This document shows positions 34,583 to 42,992 of a stretch of 64,000 nt of DNA, one piece after another. The stretch lies in the NCBI RefSeq assembly GCF_014270065.1, contig NZ_JACNME010000001.1, forward strand, positions 310,001 through 374,000. The letters run 5' to 3'. The notes below the pieces were generated by a model. The model did no database searches and was not told the origin of the DNA. It saw only the letters and a list, made by a program, of their open reading frames with translations. Source of the stretch: Quadrisphaera sp. RL12-1S. Its GTDB lineage: Bacteria; Actinomycetota; Actinomycetes; Actinomycetales; Quadrisphaeraceae. The position numbers were made by a program, and so were the translations under genes. Position 1 is the stretch's first letter. Each line of letters starts with the position of its first letter.

Positions 34583-35905
34583 TCACGGCGACGCCGGAGG
34601 CGGCACCTCCTGGCGCGGGACGCGCCGCAGGGACACGGACAGGACGGCGGCGACCGCGCACAGGGCCGCGCCGCCCAGCCACGCCGCGGTGTAGGTGCCG
34701 GTCTGCTCGCGCAGCACCCCTGCCGCGCCCGCGGCGACGGCAGCACCCAGCTGGTGGGACGCGAACACCCACCCGAAGACCACCGTGCCGGCGGAGCCGA
34801 ACAGCTCCCGGCACAGGACGGCCGTCGGCGGCACGGTGGCCACCCAGTCGAGCCCGTACACCACGACGAACAGCAGCATGCTGGGGTGCACCGACGGCCC
34901 GAGCAGGGACGGCAGCACGAGCAGCCCCATGCCGCGGAAGGCGTAGTAGGCGAGCAGGAGCAGCCGCGGGTCCACCCGGTCGGTGAGGTAGCCCGACGCG
35001 ATGGTCCCGGCGATGTCGAAGATCCCGACGACGGCGAGGAGCCCGGCGGCGGTGGTGGTCGCCATGCCGTGGTCGTGCGCTGACGGCACGAAGTGCACGC
35101 CCACCAGCCCGTTGGTGGTGGCGCCGCAGATGGCGAAGGCCCCCGCCAGGCCCCAGAAGGCCGGGCGCCGGCTCGCCGTGCGCAGGGCCGCGAGAGCGCG
35201 TCCGGCCGCCCCTCCCCGGGCCGCGGGCGCCTGGGCCACCTGCGCGACGGTCGGCTCGGCGCCGTAGGGCAGCACACCGAGGTCCAGCGGCCTGTCGCGC
35301 AGGAGCGCCAGGACCAGGGGGACGACGGCGAGCGCAGCGCCTGCCACCACGAGCAGGGCGGTGCGCCAGCCCAGCGCGTCGGAGGTCACGGCGACGACGG
35401 GCAGCAGGGAGAGCTGGCCGGTGGCGCTGCCGGCGGTGAGCACGCCGATGACCAGCCCCCGGCGTCGCACGAACCACCGGTCGGCCACGGTGGCGGCGAA
35501 CACCAGCGCCATCGACCCGGTGCCCAGCCCGATGAGCAGGCCCCACGTGGGCAGCAGCTGCCAGGCGGCCTGCGCTCGCGAGGACAGGGCGGCGCCGGCG
35601 GCGATGAGCAGCAGCGCGCACGCGACGACCCGGCGCATGCCGAAGCGCTCCATGAGCGCCGCCGCGAAGGGCGCGGTGAGCCCGAAGAGCACGAGGTTGA
35701 CGCTGACGGCCAGCGACATCAGCGAGGTGGACCAGCCCAGCTCGTCGTGCAGCGGGACCATGAGCACGCCGGGTGCGGCGCGGAAGCCCGCGGCCCCGAC
35801 CAGCGCCACGAAGGCGACGGCAGCCACGCCCCACGCGGGGTGGACGCGCCCGCTGCGCCTCCGGCGCGCGCCGGGCTGGCGGCTCTGGGCGGAGGTGCTC
35901 ACCAC
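34583..35905 (-). CDS. Major facilitator superfamily transporter
   Basis: A 440-residue protein with twelve predicted helices. The 6+6 layout is clear, with a basic loop after helix 2 (ERFGMRRV) and a central cytoplasmic loop of about 50 residues (LGVLPYGAEPTVAQVAQAPA). It resembles the monocarboxylate/oxalate-formate antiporter subgroup, but the substrate is unknown. Two GTG codons in tandem (35905, 35902) are candidate starts; CACACT stands 7 nt before the first. It is divergent from the dehydrogenase gene by 35 bp. Confidence 0.8.
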   Translation of the reverse strand: MVSTSAQSRQPGARRRRSGRVHPAWGVAAVAFVALVGAAGFRAAPGVLMVPLHDELGWSTSLMSLAVSVNLVLFGLTAPFAAALMERFGMRRVVACALLLIAAGAALSSRAQAAWQLLPTWGLLIGLGTGSMALVFAATVADRWFVRRRGLVIGVLTAGSATGQLSLLPVVAVTSDALGWRTALLVVAGAALAVVPLVLALLRDRPLDLGVLPYGAEPTVAQVAQAPAARGGAAGRALAALRTASRRPAFWGLAGAFAICGATTNGLVGVHFVPSAHDHGMATTTAAGLLAVVGIFDIAGTIASGYLTDRVDPRLLLLAYYAFRGMGLLVLPSLLGPSVHPSMLLFVVVYGLDWVATVPPTAVLCRELFGSAGTVVFGWVFASHQLGAAVAAGAAGVLREQTGTYTAAWLGGAALCAVAAVLSVSLRRVPRQEVPPPASP

Positions 35906-35912
35906 GCCGCCC

Positions 35913-35934
35913 AGTGTGCGGCCGTCGGTAGCGT
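35913..35934. promoter_or_regulatory. Divergent -10 elements for the MFS gene (-) and epimerase-like gene (+)
   Basis: CACACT on the minus strand (35913-35918) ends 7 nt before GTG 35905; TAGCGT on the plus strand (35929-35934) ends 6 nt before GTG 35941. The intergenic space is 35 bp. Confidence 0.45.
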
Positions 35935-35940
35935 CGGCAC

Positions 35941-36717
35941 GTGCCTTCCGCCAGCGGTGCTCCCCTCGTCGTCGTCACCGGTGCCGCCGGTCGCATCGGG
36001 AGATCGACGGCTCCCCTGCTGCCCGCCGGCTGGCGGCTGCGGCTGACGGACCTGCGCGCCGGCCAGCTGCCCGGCAGCGGGCTGGCCGTGGAGGCGCTGG
36101 ACGTCACCGACGAGGCCGCGTGCGCCGCGGCCTTCGAGGGCGCTGACGCCGTCATCCACCTGGCCGGCGTGCCCGACCCCGCAGCGACGTGGGAGCAGCT
36201 GCTGCCCGCCAACGTCGTCGGGACGCACGCCGTCGCCGCTGCGGCCGTGGCAGCCGGGGTGCGGCGGCTCGTGGTGTGCAGCAGCCTGCAGGCGGTCTCG
36301 GCGCCGCCCGCGGAGCACCAGGTGCGCAGCGAGGACCCGCCGCGACCGGCGAACCTCTACGGCGCCACCAAGGGGTGGGCCGAGCTGGTGGGCTCGTGGG
36401 TGGCGGCCACGAGCAGCACCTCGGTGGTGGCGCTGCGGATCGGGTACTTCAACGAGCTGCGCCCGCCGTGGCCGGGGACCACCCCGCGCGAGCTGGCGGC
36501 GTGGCTGTCGGTGCGCGACGCCGCCGAGCTGCTGCGCGCCTCGGTGGAGGCGGACCTGCGCGAGGTCGACGGTGGGCCCGTGGGACACGGGGCGGGCTTC
36601 GCGGTGGTCAACGGCACGTCGGCGGGGCGCTACCGCAAGGCCGACGTGTCCACCACGCAGCGGGTCCTCGGCTACCGGCCCCTCGACGACGCCTGGGCCG
36701 ACGAGCCGCTCCCCTGA
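35941..36717 (+). CDS. NAD-dependent epimerase/dehydratase-family protein, uronate-dehydrogenase-like
   Basis: A 258-residue extended SDR. VVVTGAAGRIGRSTAPLL binds NAD, VIHLAGVPDPAATWEQLLPANVVGTHAV and VCSSLQAVS follow the uronate-dehydrogenase pattern, and the catalytic Tyr and Lys are in LYGATKGWAELVGSW. Uronate dehydrogenases oxidise glucuronate or galacturonate to the aldarolactone. Substrate is inferred only from resemblance. It is divergent from an MFS transporter that might import the same compound. Confidence 0.78.
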   Translation: MPSASGAPLVVVTGAAGRIGRSTAPLLPAGWRLRLTDLRAGQLPGSGLAVEALDVTDEAACAAAFEGADAVIHLAGVPDPAATWEQLLPANVVGTHAVAAAAVAAGVRRLVVCSSLQAVSAPPAEHQVRSEDPPRPANLYGATKGWAELVGSWVAATSSTSVVALRIGYFNELRPPWPGTTPRELAAWLSVRDAAELLRASVEADLREVDGGPVGHGAGFAVVNGTSAGRYRKADVSTTQRVLGYRPLDDAWADEPLP

Positions 36718-36729
36718 CCGGTCAGGGGG

Positions 36730-37920
36730 TCAGCGACGGGCCGCGTGCACGGCCACCTCGGCGGCCTTCACCGCGAACCACACCCGGGCGCCGGGCACGA
36801 GGTCGAGGTCGGCCGCGGACGCGGCGGTGACGTCGGCGGCGAGGACAGGGCCCGCCTCCAGCCGGGCGCGCACCCGCACCAGCGCGCCGCGGGGCTCCAC
36901 GGCCGTCACCGTGCCGGCCAGCGCGTTGCGGGGGCTCGACGCCCCGGGCGCGGGGTGGTCCCGGTGCACGGCCACGGCGGCGGGCGAGAACACGGCCACC
37001 GCGGGCTCGCCGGGGCGGCACCCGGGGTCGAGCACTCCCGCGACCGACGCACCGCCCGCGGTGAGCAGGCCGCCGGGCGCGGCCGCGCCCGCGAGGAGGT
37101 CCAGGCCCGCCAGCCGGGCGGCGAAGGCGCTGCGCGGCTGGGCGAGCACCTCGCGGACCGGTCCCTCCTCGACCACGCGGCCGGCGTCGAGCACCACGGC
37201 GCGGTCGGCCAGCGCGAGCGCGTCGAGCGGGTCGTGGGTGACCAGGAGCACCGGTGGTGGTGCTCCGTCGGTCCCCGCCGGCGGGGCCGACAGCACGCGG
37301 CGCAGCAGCTGGCGCACCTCCGGCGCCGCGGTGACGTCGAGGGCCGCCATCGGCTCGTCGAGCAGCAGCGCACGCGGCCGCGCGGCGAGGGCCCGGGCCA
37401 CCGCCACCCGCTGGGCCTGCCCGCCGCTGAGCTGCGCGGGGCGCCGGTCGGCGAGGTGGGCGACGTCGACGCTCTCGAGCCAGCGCGCCGCGGCCCGCCG
37501 GGAGGCGCGCCGGCCCGCTCCGGCGGCCCGCGGCCCGAAGGCGACGTTGTCCAGGACAGACAGGTGGGGGAAGAGCAGCGGCTCCTGGGCGAGCAGCGCG
37601 ACCCCGCGCCGGTGGGGTGGCACGTCCACCGCGCGGGCTCGGGCTCCAGCAAGGCCCGGTCCAGAGCCGCCGGATCCACCCGGGCCGCCTGGACCGCCTG
37701 GACCGCCTGGACCGCCTGGACCGCCGGTGGAGAGCAGGACCTCGCCGTCCAGCTCGACGCGGCCCCGGTCGGGTCGCAGCAGGCCCGCGGCGACGGAGAG
37801 CAGCGTGGACTTGCCCGCGCCGTTGGCGCCCAGGAGGGCGACCACCTCGCCGGGGGCCACGTGCACGGCCGCGCTCAGGCCGCGGTCCGCCAGCTCCGCG
37901 GCGACGGCCAGCCCGCTCAC
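36730..37920 (-). CDS. modC: Molybdate ABC transporter ATP-binding protein
   Basis: A 396-residue ATPase with an ABC domain followed by a C-terminal TOBE/molbindin-like domain ([26 protein letters not shown]). Walker A is GANGAGKST, signature [15 protein letters not shown], Walker [12 protein letters not shown], and the switch His is in [12 protein letters not shown] Gly/Pro-rich insert (GGP repeats, five 9-bp units in DNA) lies between Walker A and the Q-loop. The start GTG 37920 overlaps the modB stop (GTGA). Confidence 0.93.
   Translation of the reverse strand: MSGLAVAAELADRGLSAAVHVAPGEVVALLGANGAGKSTLLSVAAGLLRPDRGRVELDGEVLLSTGGPGGPGGPGGPGGPGGSGGSGPGLAGARARAVDVPPHRRGVALLAQEPLLFPHLSVLDNVAFGPRAAGAGRRASRRAAARWLESVDVAHLADRRPAQLSGGQAQRVAVARALAARPRALLLDEPMAALDVTAAPEVRQLLRRVLSAPPAGTDGAPPPVLLVTHDPLDALALADRAVVLDAGRVVEEGPVREVLAQPRSAFAARLAGLDLLAGAAAPGGLLTAGGASVAGVLDPGCRPGEPAVAVFSPAAVAVHRDHPAPGASSPRNALAGTVTAVEPRGALVRVRARLEAGPVLAADVTAASAADLDLVPGARVWFAVKAAEVAVHAARR
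37685..37729 (-). repeat. Five perfect tandem 9-bp units inside modC
   Basis: ccgcctgga (plus strand) is repeated five times without mismatch; the 9-bp unit keeps the frame and encodes G-P-G tripeptides. A partial sixth copy follows. Confidence 0.9.
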
Positions 37921-38741
37921 AGCCCCTCCGTCCTGCGGCCTCGCGCCACCACGATGACGACGACGGCCACCACCACGAGCACCAGGGAGAGCGCGACGGC
38001 GGCGCGGGCGTCGGTCTCGCGCTGCAGGTAGACCTCCAGCGGCAGCGTGCGGGTGACCCCCTGCAGGCTGCCCGCGAAGGTGAGCGTGGCGCCGAACTCC
38101 CCCAGCGAGCGCGCGAACGAGAGCACCGCGCCCGACACCAGGCCCGGCATCACCAGCGGCAGCGTGACCCGGCCCAGGACCGCGGTGGGCGAGGCCCCGA
38201 GCGTGGCCGCGACCCGCTCGTACCGGGTGCCGCCACCCCGCAGCGCTCCCTCGAGCGACAGGACGAGGAACGGCATGGCCACGAACGACTGGGCGATCAC
38301 GACGGCCGCGGTGGAGAAGGCGACGCGCAGCCCGAGGACCTCCAGGGAGGAGCCGAGCAGCCCCTGCCGCCCGAAGGTGTACAGCAGCGCGATGCCTCCG
38401 ACCACGGGGGGCAGCACGAGGGGCACCAGCACGAGCGACCGCAGCACGCGCAGGCCCGGGAAGGAGCAGCGCGCCAGCACCAGGGCCAGCGGCACCCCGA
38501 GCAGCAGGCACACGGCGGTGCTGCAGGCCGCGGTCACCAGCGACAGCCGCAGGGCAGCGAGCGACGCCTCGGAGGTCACCAGCGACGGGAACGCCGCCCA
38601 GTCGACCTCGGCGACGACGGCGACCAGCGGCAGCACCACGAAGACCGCCCCGAGCGCTGCCGGCGCGAAGGCCCACCCCGGCAGCCCCGCCCGGGACCGC
38701 CGCACGGGCCGGACCACGAGCCGGACCACGAGCCGGACCAC
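37917..38741 (-). CDS. modB: Molybdate ABC transporter permease
   Basis: A 274-residue permease with five to six helices. The EAA loop is [25 protein letters not shown] and [17 protein letters not shown] is the ModB signature that contacts ModC. Three in-frame GTG codons spaced 12 bp (38741, 38729, 38717) arise from a tandem repeat of GTGGTCCGGCTC, so the true start is uncertain; 38741 is given because it lies closest to the modA stop, 14 nt away. Confidence 0.92.
   Translation of the reverse strand: MVRLVVRLVVRPVRRSRAGLPGWAFAPAALGAVFVVLPLVAVVAEVDWAAFPSLVTSEASLAALRLSLVTAACSTAVCLLLGVPLALVLARCSFPGLRVLRSLVLVPLVLPPVVGGIALLYTFGRQGLLGSSLEVLGLRVAFSTAAVVIAQSFVAMPFLVLSLEGALRGGGTRYERVAATLGASPTAVLGRVTLPLVMPGLVSGAVLSFARSLGEFGATLTFAGSLQGVTRTLPLEVYLQRETDARAAVALSLVLVVVAVVVIVVARGRRTEGL
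38706..38741 (-). repeat. Three tandem 12-bp units forming the start region of modB
   Basis: GTGGTCCGGCTC is repeated twice perfectly and a third time with one change (…GGCCC). Each unit begins with GTG, giving three possible starts in the same frame. Confidence 0.85.
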
Positions 38742-38755
38742 GGGCTGCGGCCGGC

Positions 38756-39580
38756 TCAGGGGGCCCCGAACCCTGCTGCCCGCAGCACGGCCTGCCCCGG
38801 GGACCCGGCCACGTACGCGGCGAACTCCCGGGCCAGCTCCGGCTGCGCGGCGCCCGTCAGCGGGGCCACCGGGTAGGTGTTGACCGCGCCGCTGCTCTCG
38901 GGGAAGGGCACGTCGGCGACCTTCCCCGCCGCGCCGCGGGCGTCGGTGGTGTACACGAGCCCGGCGTCGGCCTCACCGGACTCGACCTTGGTGAGGACGT
39001 CCGTCACCGACCCCTCCTCGCTCACGGGCGCGAGGGTCACCCCGGCAGCCTCCTCGACCCGCTCGGTGGCCGCGCCGCACGGGACCTGCGGGGCGCAGAC
39101 GACGACGGCGGTGCCGCTCCTCGCGAGGTCCGCGAAGGAGGCGACGCCCTTCGGGTTGCCCGGCGGCGTCACGATGGTGAGCACGTTGGTGGCGAAGGCC
39201 ACCGGCGGCTGCGCCGCGAGCCCCGCGTCGACCACCGTGGTCATGGTCGCCTGGTCGGCGGAGGCGAGGACGTCGGCCGGGGCGCCGTTCGTGATCTGCG
39301 TGACGAGGTCGGACGACCCGGCGAAGCTGAAGGTCACGGTGACGCCGGGGTGGGCCTGCTCGAACTGCTTCCCGATCTGGGTGAAGGTGGTCTTGAGCGA
39401 CGCCGCGGCGAACACGGTGAGCGTCCCCGTGGGCGCGGACGACGACGAGCCGCCTGTCGCCGTGGTCGTCGAGGTCGTCGAGGTCGTCGGGGCGCTCGTG
39501 GGGGCGGGGGAGGCGCAGCCGGTGAGCAGGAGGGCGGCTCCGCCCAGCAGCGCGGCCGCACTTTCCAGGGGGTGCCTCAC
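38756..39580 (-). CDS. modA: Molybdate-binding lipoprotein
   Basis: A 274-residue lipoprotein with signal peptide [13 protein letters not shown], the Cys being the lipidation site. A Ser/Thr/Pro-rich linker ([16 protein letters not shown]) precedes the mature domain: [44 protein letters not shown] and [17 protein letters not shown] match ModA. GTG 39580 overlaps the stop of the molbindin regulator gene (GTGA). Confidence 0.94.
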   Translation of the reverse strand: MRHPLESAAALLGGAALLLTGCASPAPTSAPTTSTTSTTTATGGSSSSAPTGTLTVFAAASLKTTFTQIGKQFEQAHPGVTVTFSFAGSSDLVTQITNGAPADVLASADQATMTTVVDAGLAAQPPVAFATNVLTIVTPPGNPKGVASFADLARSGTAVVVCAPQVPCGAATERVEEAAGVTLAPVSEEGSVTDVLTKVESGEADAGLVYTTDARGAAGKVADVPFPESSGAVNTYPVAPLTGAAQPELAREFAAYVAGSPGQAVLRAAGFGAP

Positions 39581-39993
39581 GAGGAGCCGCCGGGGGTCTC
39601 GACGATGACGGTGGTCGCCTTGACCACGGCGACGGCGGTGCGCCCCGGCGCCAGCTCGAGCTCGCGCGCAGCCTCGGCGCTCATGAGGGAGACCACGCGG
39701 TGCGGGCCGCACTGCAGCTCCACCTGGGCCATGACGCCGTCGGCGACGACGGCGGTGACCAGGCCGACGAACCGGTTGCGCGCGGACCTCGCGACCCCCG
39801 AGGGGTCGGCCGGGGTGCGCGCGGCGTGGTCGCGGGCGAAGGCGGCCAGCTCCGCCCCGTCGACGGTGGTGCGGCCCGAGGCGCCGCGGTGCGCGGTGAG
39901 CGCGCCGGAGTCGGTCCAGCGGCGGACGGTGTCGTCGCTGACGCCGAGCAGCTCGGCGGCCTCGCGGACGGAGTACGAAGGCGTGGGGCTCAC
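39577..39993 (-). CDS. Molbindin regulator: MerR-type helix-turn-helix fused to a TOBE domain
   Basis: A 138-residue protein. Residues 6-40 form an excisionase/MerR-like HTH (YSVREAAELLGVSDDTVRRW), and residues 70-135 a molybdate-binding TOBE/Mop domain (NRFVGLVTAVVADGVMAQVEL). It heads the mod operon and probably represses it when molybdate is bound. GTG 39993 has TAGGAT 6 nt upstream. Two palindromic candidate operators lie directly upstream. Confidence 0.88.
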   Translation of the reverse strand: MSPTPSYSVREAAELLGVSDDTVRRWTDSGALTAHRGASGRTTVDGAELAAFARDHAARTPADPSGVARSARNRFVGLVTAVVADGVMAQVELQCGPHRVVSLMSAEAARELELAPGRTAVAVVKATTVIVETPGGSS

Positions 39994-39999
39994 CTGGTG

Positions 40000-40050
40000 A
40001 TCCTATCCGCAGGTGCGGATCGCCGACGCATCTGTGAGCCGCACGTGCGG
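40000..40050. promoter_or_regulatory. mod operon promoter with two palindromic operators
   Basis: TAGGAT (minus strand, 40000-40005) is the -10 element. CCGCA-GG-TGCGG (40007-40018, extended to ATCCGCA/TGCGGAT) and CCGCA-CG-TGCGG (40039-40050, extended to GCCGCAC/GTGCGGC) are perfect palindromes with the same half sites. Their centres are 32 bp apart, about three helical turns, so two dimers would lie on one face of the DNA. Confidence 0.75.
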
Positions 40051-40117
40051 CTGCAGGCGACGGGCTCCCACGAATCCCGGCGAACGGTGCATGGATCTGC
40101 CGACAGCGGGAATGAAG

Positions 40118-40161
40118 TTGCCTGCTGCAAGCACTACACATACAGTTGCTTCAGCAAACTT
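40118..40161 (+). promoter_or_regulatory. marR promoter with two TTGC/GCAA inverted repeats
   Basis: A -35-like TTGCCT (40118-40123), a 17-bp spacer and TACAGT (40141-40146) form a good promoter. TTGC-N5-GCAA (40118-40130) covers the -35 and TTGC-N4-GCAA (40146-40157, within AGTTGC...GCAAACT) covers the start region. The stretch is unusually A/T-rich for this genome. Autoregulation by the MarR protein is likely. Confidence 0.6.
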
Positions 40162-40175
40162 CTTGAGGAGGTCTC

Positions 40176-40646
40176 GTGGCCAGTCCCCACGCCTGCTCCG
40201 AGCTGCTCGACACCTTCCCGCGCCTGGCCCGCTCGAAGCGCTCGCTGCTCGGGCACATGCGCATCGCGCCGGTGTCCGCGCTCGGCGCCGTCGCCACCCT
40301 GGGCCCCGTGCGGGTCTCCGAGGTCGCCGAGGCGCTCGGTCTCGACCTGTCCACCGTGAGCCGGCAGGTCGGTCACCTGCGCCAGCAGGGCCTCGTCGAG
40401 TCCGCACCCGACGCCGCCGACGGCCGCTCCCAGCGCCTCACCGCCACCGAGGCGGGGCTGGACGTGCTGCGCGCCGAGCGGCACCGGATGGTCGACCGGC
40501 TCAACGAGCGGCTCACCGACTGGGACGACGCCGAGCTCGACCAGCTCATCGTCCTGCTCGACCGGCTCACCGTGGACCTCACGACTCCCCCGCAGGCCGA
40601 CCTCCAGACCGCACGCCCCACCGCCACCACCGCGAGGACCGCATGA
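40176..40646 (+). CDS. MarR-family transcriptional regulator
   Basis: A 156-residue winged-helix protein. VRVSEVAEALGLDLSTVSRQVGHLRQQGLVES is the recognition helix region and DAADGRSQRLTATEAGLDVL the beta-wing. Start GTG 40176 with GAGGAGG at good spacing. Its stop overlaps the efflux pump start (ATGA, 40643-40646), so it surely controls the pump, presumably relieved by the drug or metabolite exported. Confidence 0.9.
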   Translation: MASPHACSELLDTFPRLARSKRSLLGHMRIAPVSALGAVATLGPVRVSEVAEALGLDLSTVSRQVGHLRQQGLVESAPDAADGRSQRLTATEAGLDVLRAERHRMVDRLNERLTDWDDAELDQLIVLLDRLTVDLTTPPQADLQTARPTATTARTA

Positions 40647-42463
40647 CCACCACCGCAGCACGCCCCACCACCGCAGCAGCCGCCCCGCCGACGCCACCGG
40701 CTGGCGTGGACGGCCAGGTCCACATGACCCACCGGCAGATCCTCGAGGCGCTCTCGGGGCTGCTGCTGGGCATGTTCGTGGCGATCCTCAGCTCGACCGT
40801 CGTCTCCAACGCCCTGCCGGTGATCCTGCCCGCGCTCGGCGGCGGCGAGTCGGGCTACACCTGGGTGGTCACGGCCTCCCTGCTGGCCACCACCATCTCC
40901 ACGCCCATCTGGGGCAAGCTGGCCGACATCTTCTCCAAGAAGGTCCTGGTCCAGAGCGCCCTGGTGATCTTCGCGCTCTCCTCGGTCATCGCCGGCCTGT
41001 CGGTCAACGTGCCCATGCTCATCGCCTGCCGCGTGGGCCAGGGCCTGGGTGCCGGTGGCCTCACCGCCCTGGCGCAGATCGTGCTGGCCACGATCATCTC
41101 GCCGCGCGAGCGCGGCCGGTACTCCGGCTACCTCGGCGCCACCTTCGCCCTGGCCACCGTCGGTGGCCCGCTCATAGGCGGCGTGCTCACCCAGCACCTG
41201 TCGTGGCACTACACCTTCTACGTGGGCGTGCCCTTCGCCGTCATCGCCTTCTTCGTCATCCAGAAGACGCTCGACCTGCCCGCCGTCGCCCAGCGGAAGG
41301 TGCACATCGACTACTGGGGCGCCACGCTCCTGGCCGCCGGCGTCTCCGCGCTGCTCATCTGGGTGTCCCTGGCCGGGAAGAACTTTGACTGGGCGTCGTG
41401 GCAGACCGCGGCGCTCGTCGGCGGCGGTGTCCTGCTGCTGGTCGCGACCGTCCTCGTCGAGCGGCGCTCGCGGGAGCCGATCATCCCGCTGCACCTGTTC
41501 CGCTCCCCCACCACGGTGCTCGCCTCGGCCGCCAGCCTCTTCGTGGGCGTCGCGATGTTCGGCGCGACGATCTTCCTGTCGCAGTACTTCCAGCTGGCCC
41601 GCGGCGACTCCCCCACCCAGGCCGGCCTGAGCACCATGCCGATGATCCTCGGCCTGTTCCTGTCCTCGACGGTGGTCGGCCAGCTGGTCACCCGCACCGG
41701 CCACTGGAAGCGCTGGATCGTCACCGGCGGTGTGCTGCTCACCGCAGGGCTGACCCTCATGGGCTTCGTCTCCTGGAACACCGACTACTGGCTGGTGGCC
41801 GTCCCCATGGCCCTGGTCGGAGCGGGCGTCGGCATGATGATGCAGAACCTCGTCCTGGCCGTGCAGAACGTCACCGAGCCCAAGGACATGGGCACCGCGA
41901 GCTCGTTCGTGGCCTTCACCCGGTCCCTGGGCGGCGCCATCGGCGTCTCGGCCATGGGCGCCTTCCTCAGCCACCGCGTCTCCGGCTACCTCGTCTCCGA
42001 CCTGCAGGCCGCCGGCGTGGACCCGGCGGCGGCGGGGTCGGTGGCCGGCAGCGGCGGCGTGCCGGTGCTCGCGGAGATCCCGCAGCCGGTGCGCACCGTG
42101 GTGCAGACCGCCTTCGGTGACGGCATCGCCGACATCTTCCTGGTGGCGGCCCCGTTCGCCCTGCTGGCGCTGCTCTTCGTGGTCTTCTTCAAGGAGACCG
42201 CGCTGCGCACCGCCAACGGCCCGGCCGCTGCCTCCGCGGCGCCCGCGCAGGGTGAGGCGGCGACGGCCCAGCTCGGCACCGCCCCCCTGGGCAGCGCTGG
42301 CAGCGATCGGCCGACTCAGGACGACGACGCTCGTCGGGCCCCCGCCGACGCCGACGCGGCGCACCGCGGCAAGCACGCCGCGCCCGTCGAGCCCGCCACC
42401 GGTGACGCCGACCACCTCGGCAGGCACACGGACCGCCGGGTGCCGCTGGACGCCCAGCGCTGA
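40643..42463 (+). CDS. DHA2-family (14-TM) MFS multidrug efflux transporter
   Basis: A 606-residue transporter with fourteen predicted helices. Motif A is GKLADIFSKK, motif B RVGQGLGAGGL and motif C GATFALATVGGPLIGG. A C-terminal hydrophilic tail of about 90 residues (Ala, Asp, His rich) extends past the last helix and is longer than usual. It is translationally coupled to marR. A strong terminator follows at 42481-42511. Confidence 0.92.
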   Translation: MTTTAARPTTAAAAPPTPPAGVDGQVHMTHRQILEALSGLLLGMFVAILSSTVVSNALPVILPALGGGESGYTWVVTASLLATTISTPIWGKLADIFSKKVLVQSALVIFALSSVIAGLSVNVPMLIACRVGQGLGAGGLTALAQIVLATIISPRERGRYSGYLGATFALATVGGPLIGGVLTQHLSWHYTFYVGVPFAVIAFFVIQKTLDLPAVAQRKVHIDYWGATLLAAGVSALLIWVSLAGKNFDWASWQTAALVGGGVLLLVATVLVERRSREPIIPLHLFRSPTTVLASAASLFVGVAMFGATIFLSQYFQLARGDSPTQAGLSTMPMILGLFLSSTVVGQLVTRTGHWKRWIVTGGVLLTAGLTLMGFVSWNTDYWLVAVPMALVGAGVGMMMQNLVLAVQNVTEPKDMGTASSFVAFTRSLGGAIGVSAMGAFLSHRVSGYLVSDLQAAGVDPAAAGSVAGSGGVPVLAEIPQPVRTVVQTAFGDGIADIFLVAAPFALLALLFVVFFKETALRTANGPAAASAAPAQGEAATAQLGTAPLGSAGSDRPTQDDDARRAPADADAAHRGKHAAPVEPATGDADHLGRHTDRRVPLDAQR

Positions 42464-42480
42464 GGACCCCACGACAGCGA

Positions 42481-42511
42481 GAGGCCCGCACCCCCGAGGG
42501 GTGCGGGCCTC
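42481..42511. terminator. Bidirectional rho-independent terminator
   Basis: A perfect 14-bp stem (42481-42494 with 42498-42511), loop CGA, flanked by an outer CGACAG/CTGTCG extension. It separates the efflux gene from the convergent small-protein operon. Confidence 0.85.
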
Positions 42512-42540
42512 CTGCTGTCGTCCTGCGCGCTCCGGGGCGG

Positions 42541-42687
42541 TCAGCGCGGGTCGAGCGGGTCCGACGGCTCGGCGCGGAGCGCGTCGGCGACGTCCTCCTC
42601 AGGGCGGGGCGGCACGGTCTCGTCGTCCTCGAGCACCTCGAGCTCGTGGTCGGGCGCTCCGGGCAGGTCGCTCGCGGGCTCGCTCAC
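42541..42687 (-). CDS. Small acidic protein of unknown function (48 aa)
   Basis: The frame from GTG 42687 to TGA 42541-42543 encodes 48 residues rich in Glu, Asp and Pro (LEVLEDDETVPPRPEEDV). GTG 42687 overlaps the stop of the upstream 101-residue gene in GTGA (42684-42687), the junction used throughout this genome, and that is the main support for it being real. No family is recognised. Confidence 0.5.
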   Translation of the reverse strand: MSEPASDLPGAPDHELEVLEDDETVPPRPEEDVADALRAEPSDPLDPR

Positions 42688-42989
42688 CGGGGACCTCCGG
42701 GCGTGTCGTAGGACGAGTGGGGACGGGCGCCGGGGTTCTCGGGGCCGGTGTCGCCGGGCACCGCCTGCTCGGCGTCCTCCTCGCTGATGGTGACGCCGGC
42801 CAGCGGGTCACCGGCGGCGGTGCCCTCGGCGCTGCCCTCGCCGCGCTGGTCCATCACCGGAGGCGGCACCGACGCGCCGGTGGCGCGCGCCGTGCCGTTG
42901 CTGCGGTCGGCAATGGCCGACTGGGTCTCGGGGTTGTCCGCGGGCTGCACCGTGCGGGTGCCGCCCTCGTCGTCGTCGTGCGTGCTCAC
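42684..42989 (-). CDS. Hydrophilic protein of unknown function (101 aa)
   Basis: A 101-residue protein without hydrophobic segments, probably disordered: rich in Gly, Asp, Thr, Ala and Pro (EGGTRTVQPADNPETQSAIA). GTG 42989 lies 3 nt after the amidotransferase stop; CATGGT stands 7 nt upstream, so an internal promoter is also possible. The following 48-residue gene overlaps it. No function can be assigned. Confidence 0.55.
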   Translation of the reverse strand: MSTHDDDEGGTRTVQPADNPETQSAIADRSNGTARATGASVPPPVMDQRGEGSAEGTAAGDPLAGVTISEEDAEQAVPGDTGPENPGARPHSSYDTPGGPR

Positions 42990-42992
42990 GCC

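Noticed and set aside
36711-36728. Perfect 18-bp palindrome CCCCTGACCGGTCAGGGG as terminator between the epimerase-like gene and modC
   Set aside because: It has no loop and no T-tract; it includes the convergent stop region and may be coincidental, so it was not called as a feature.
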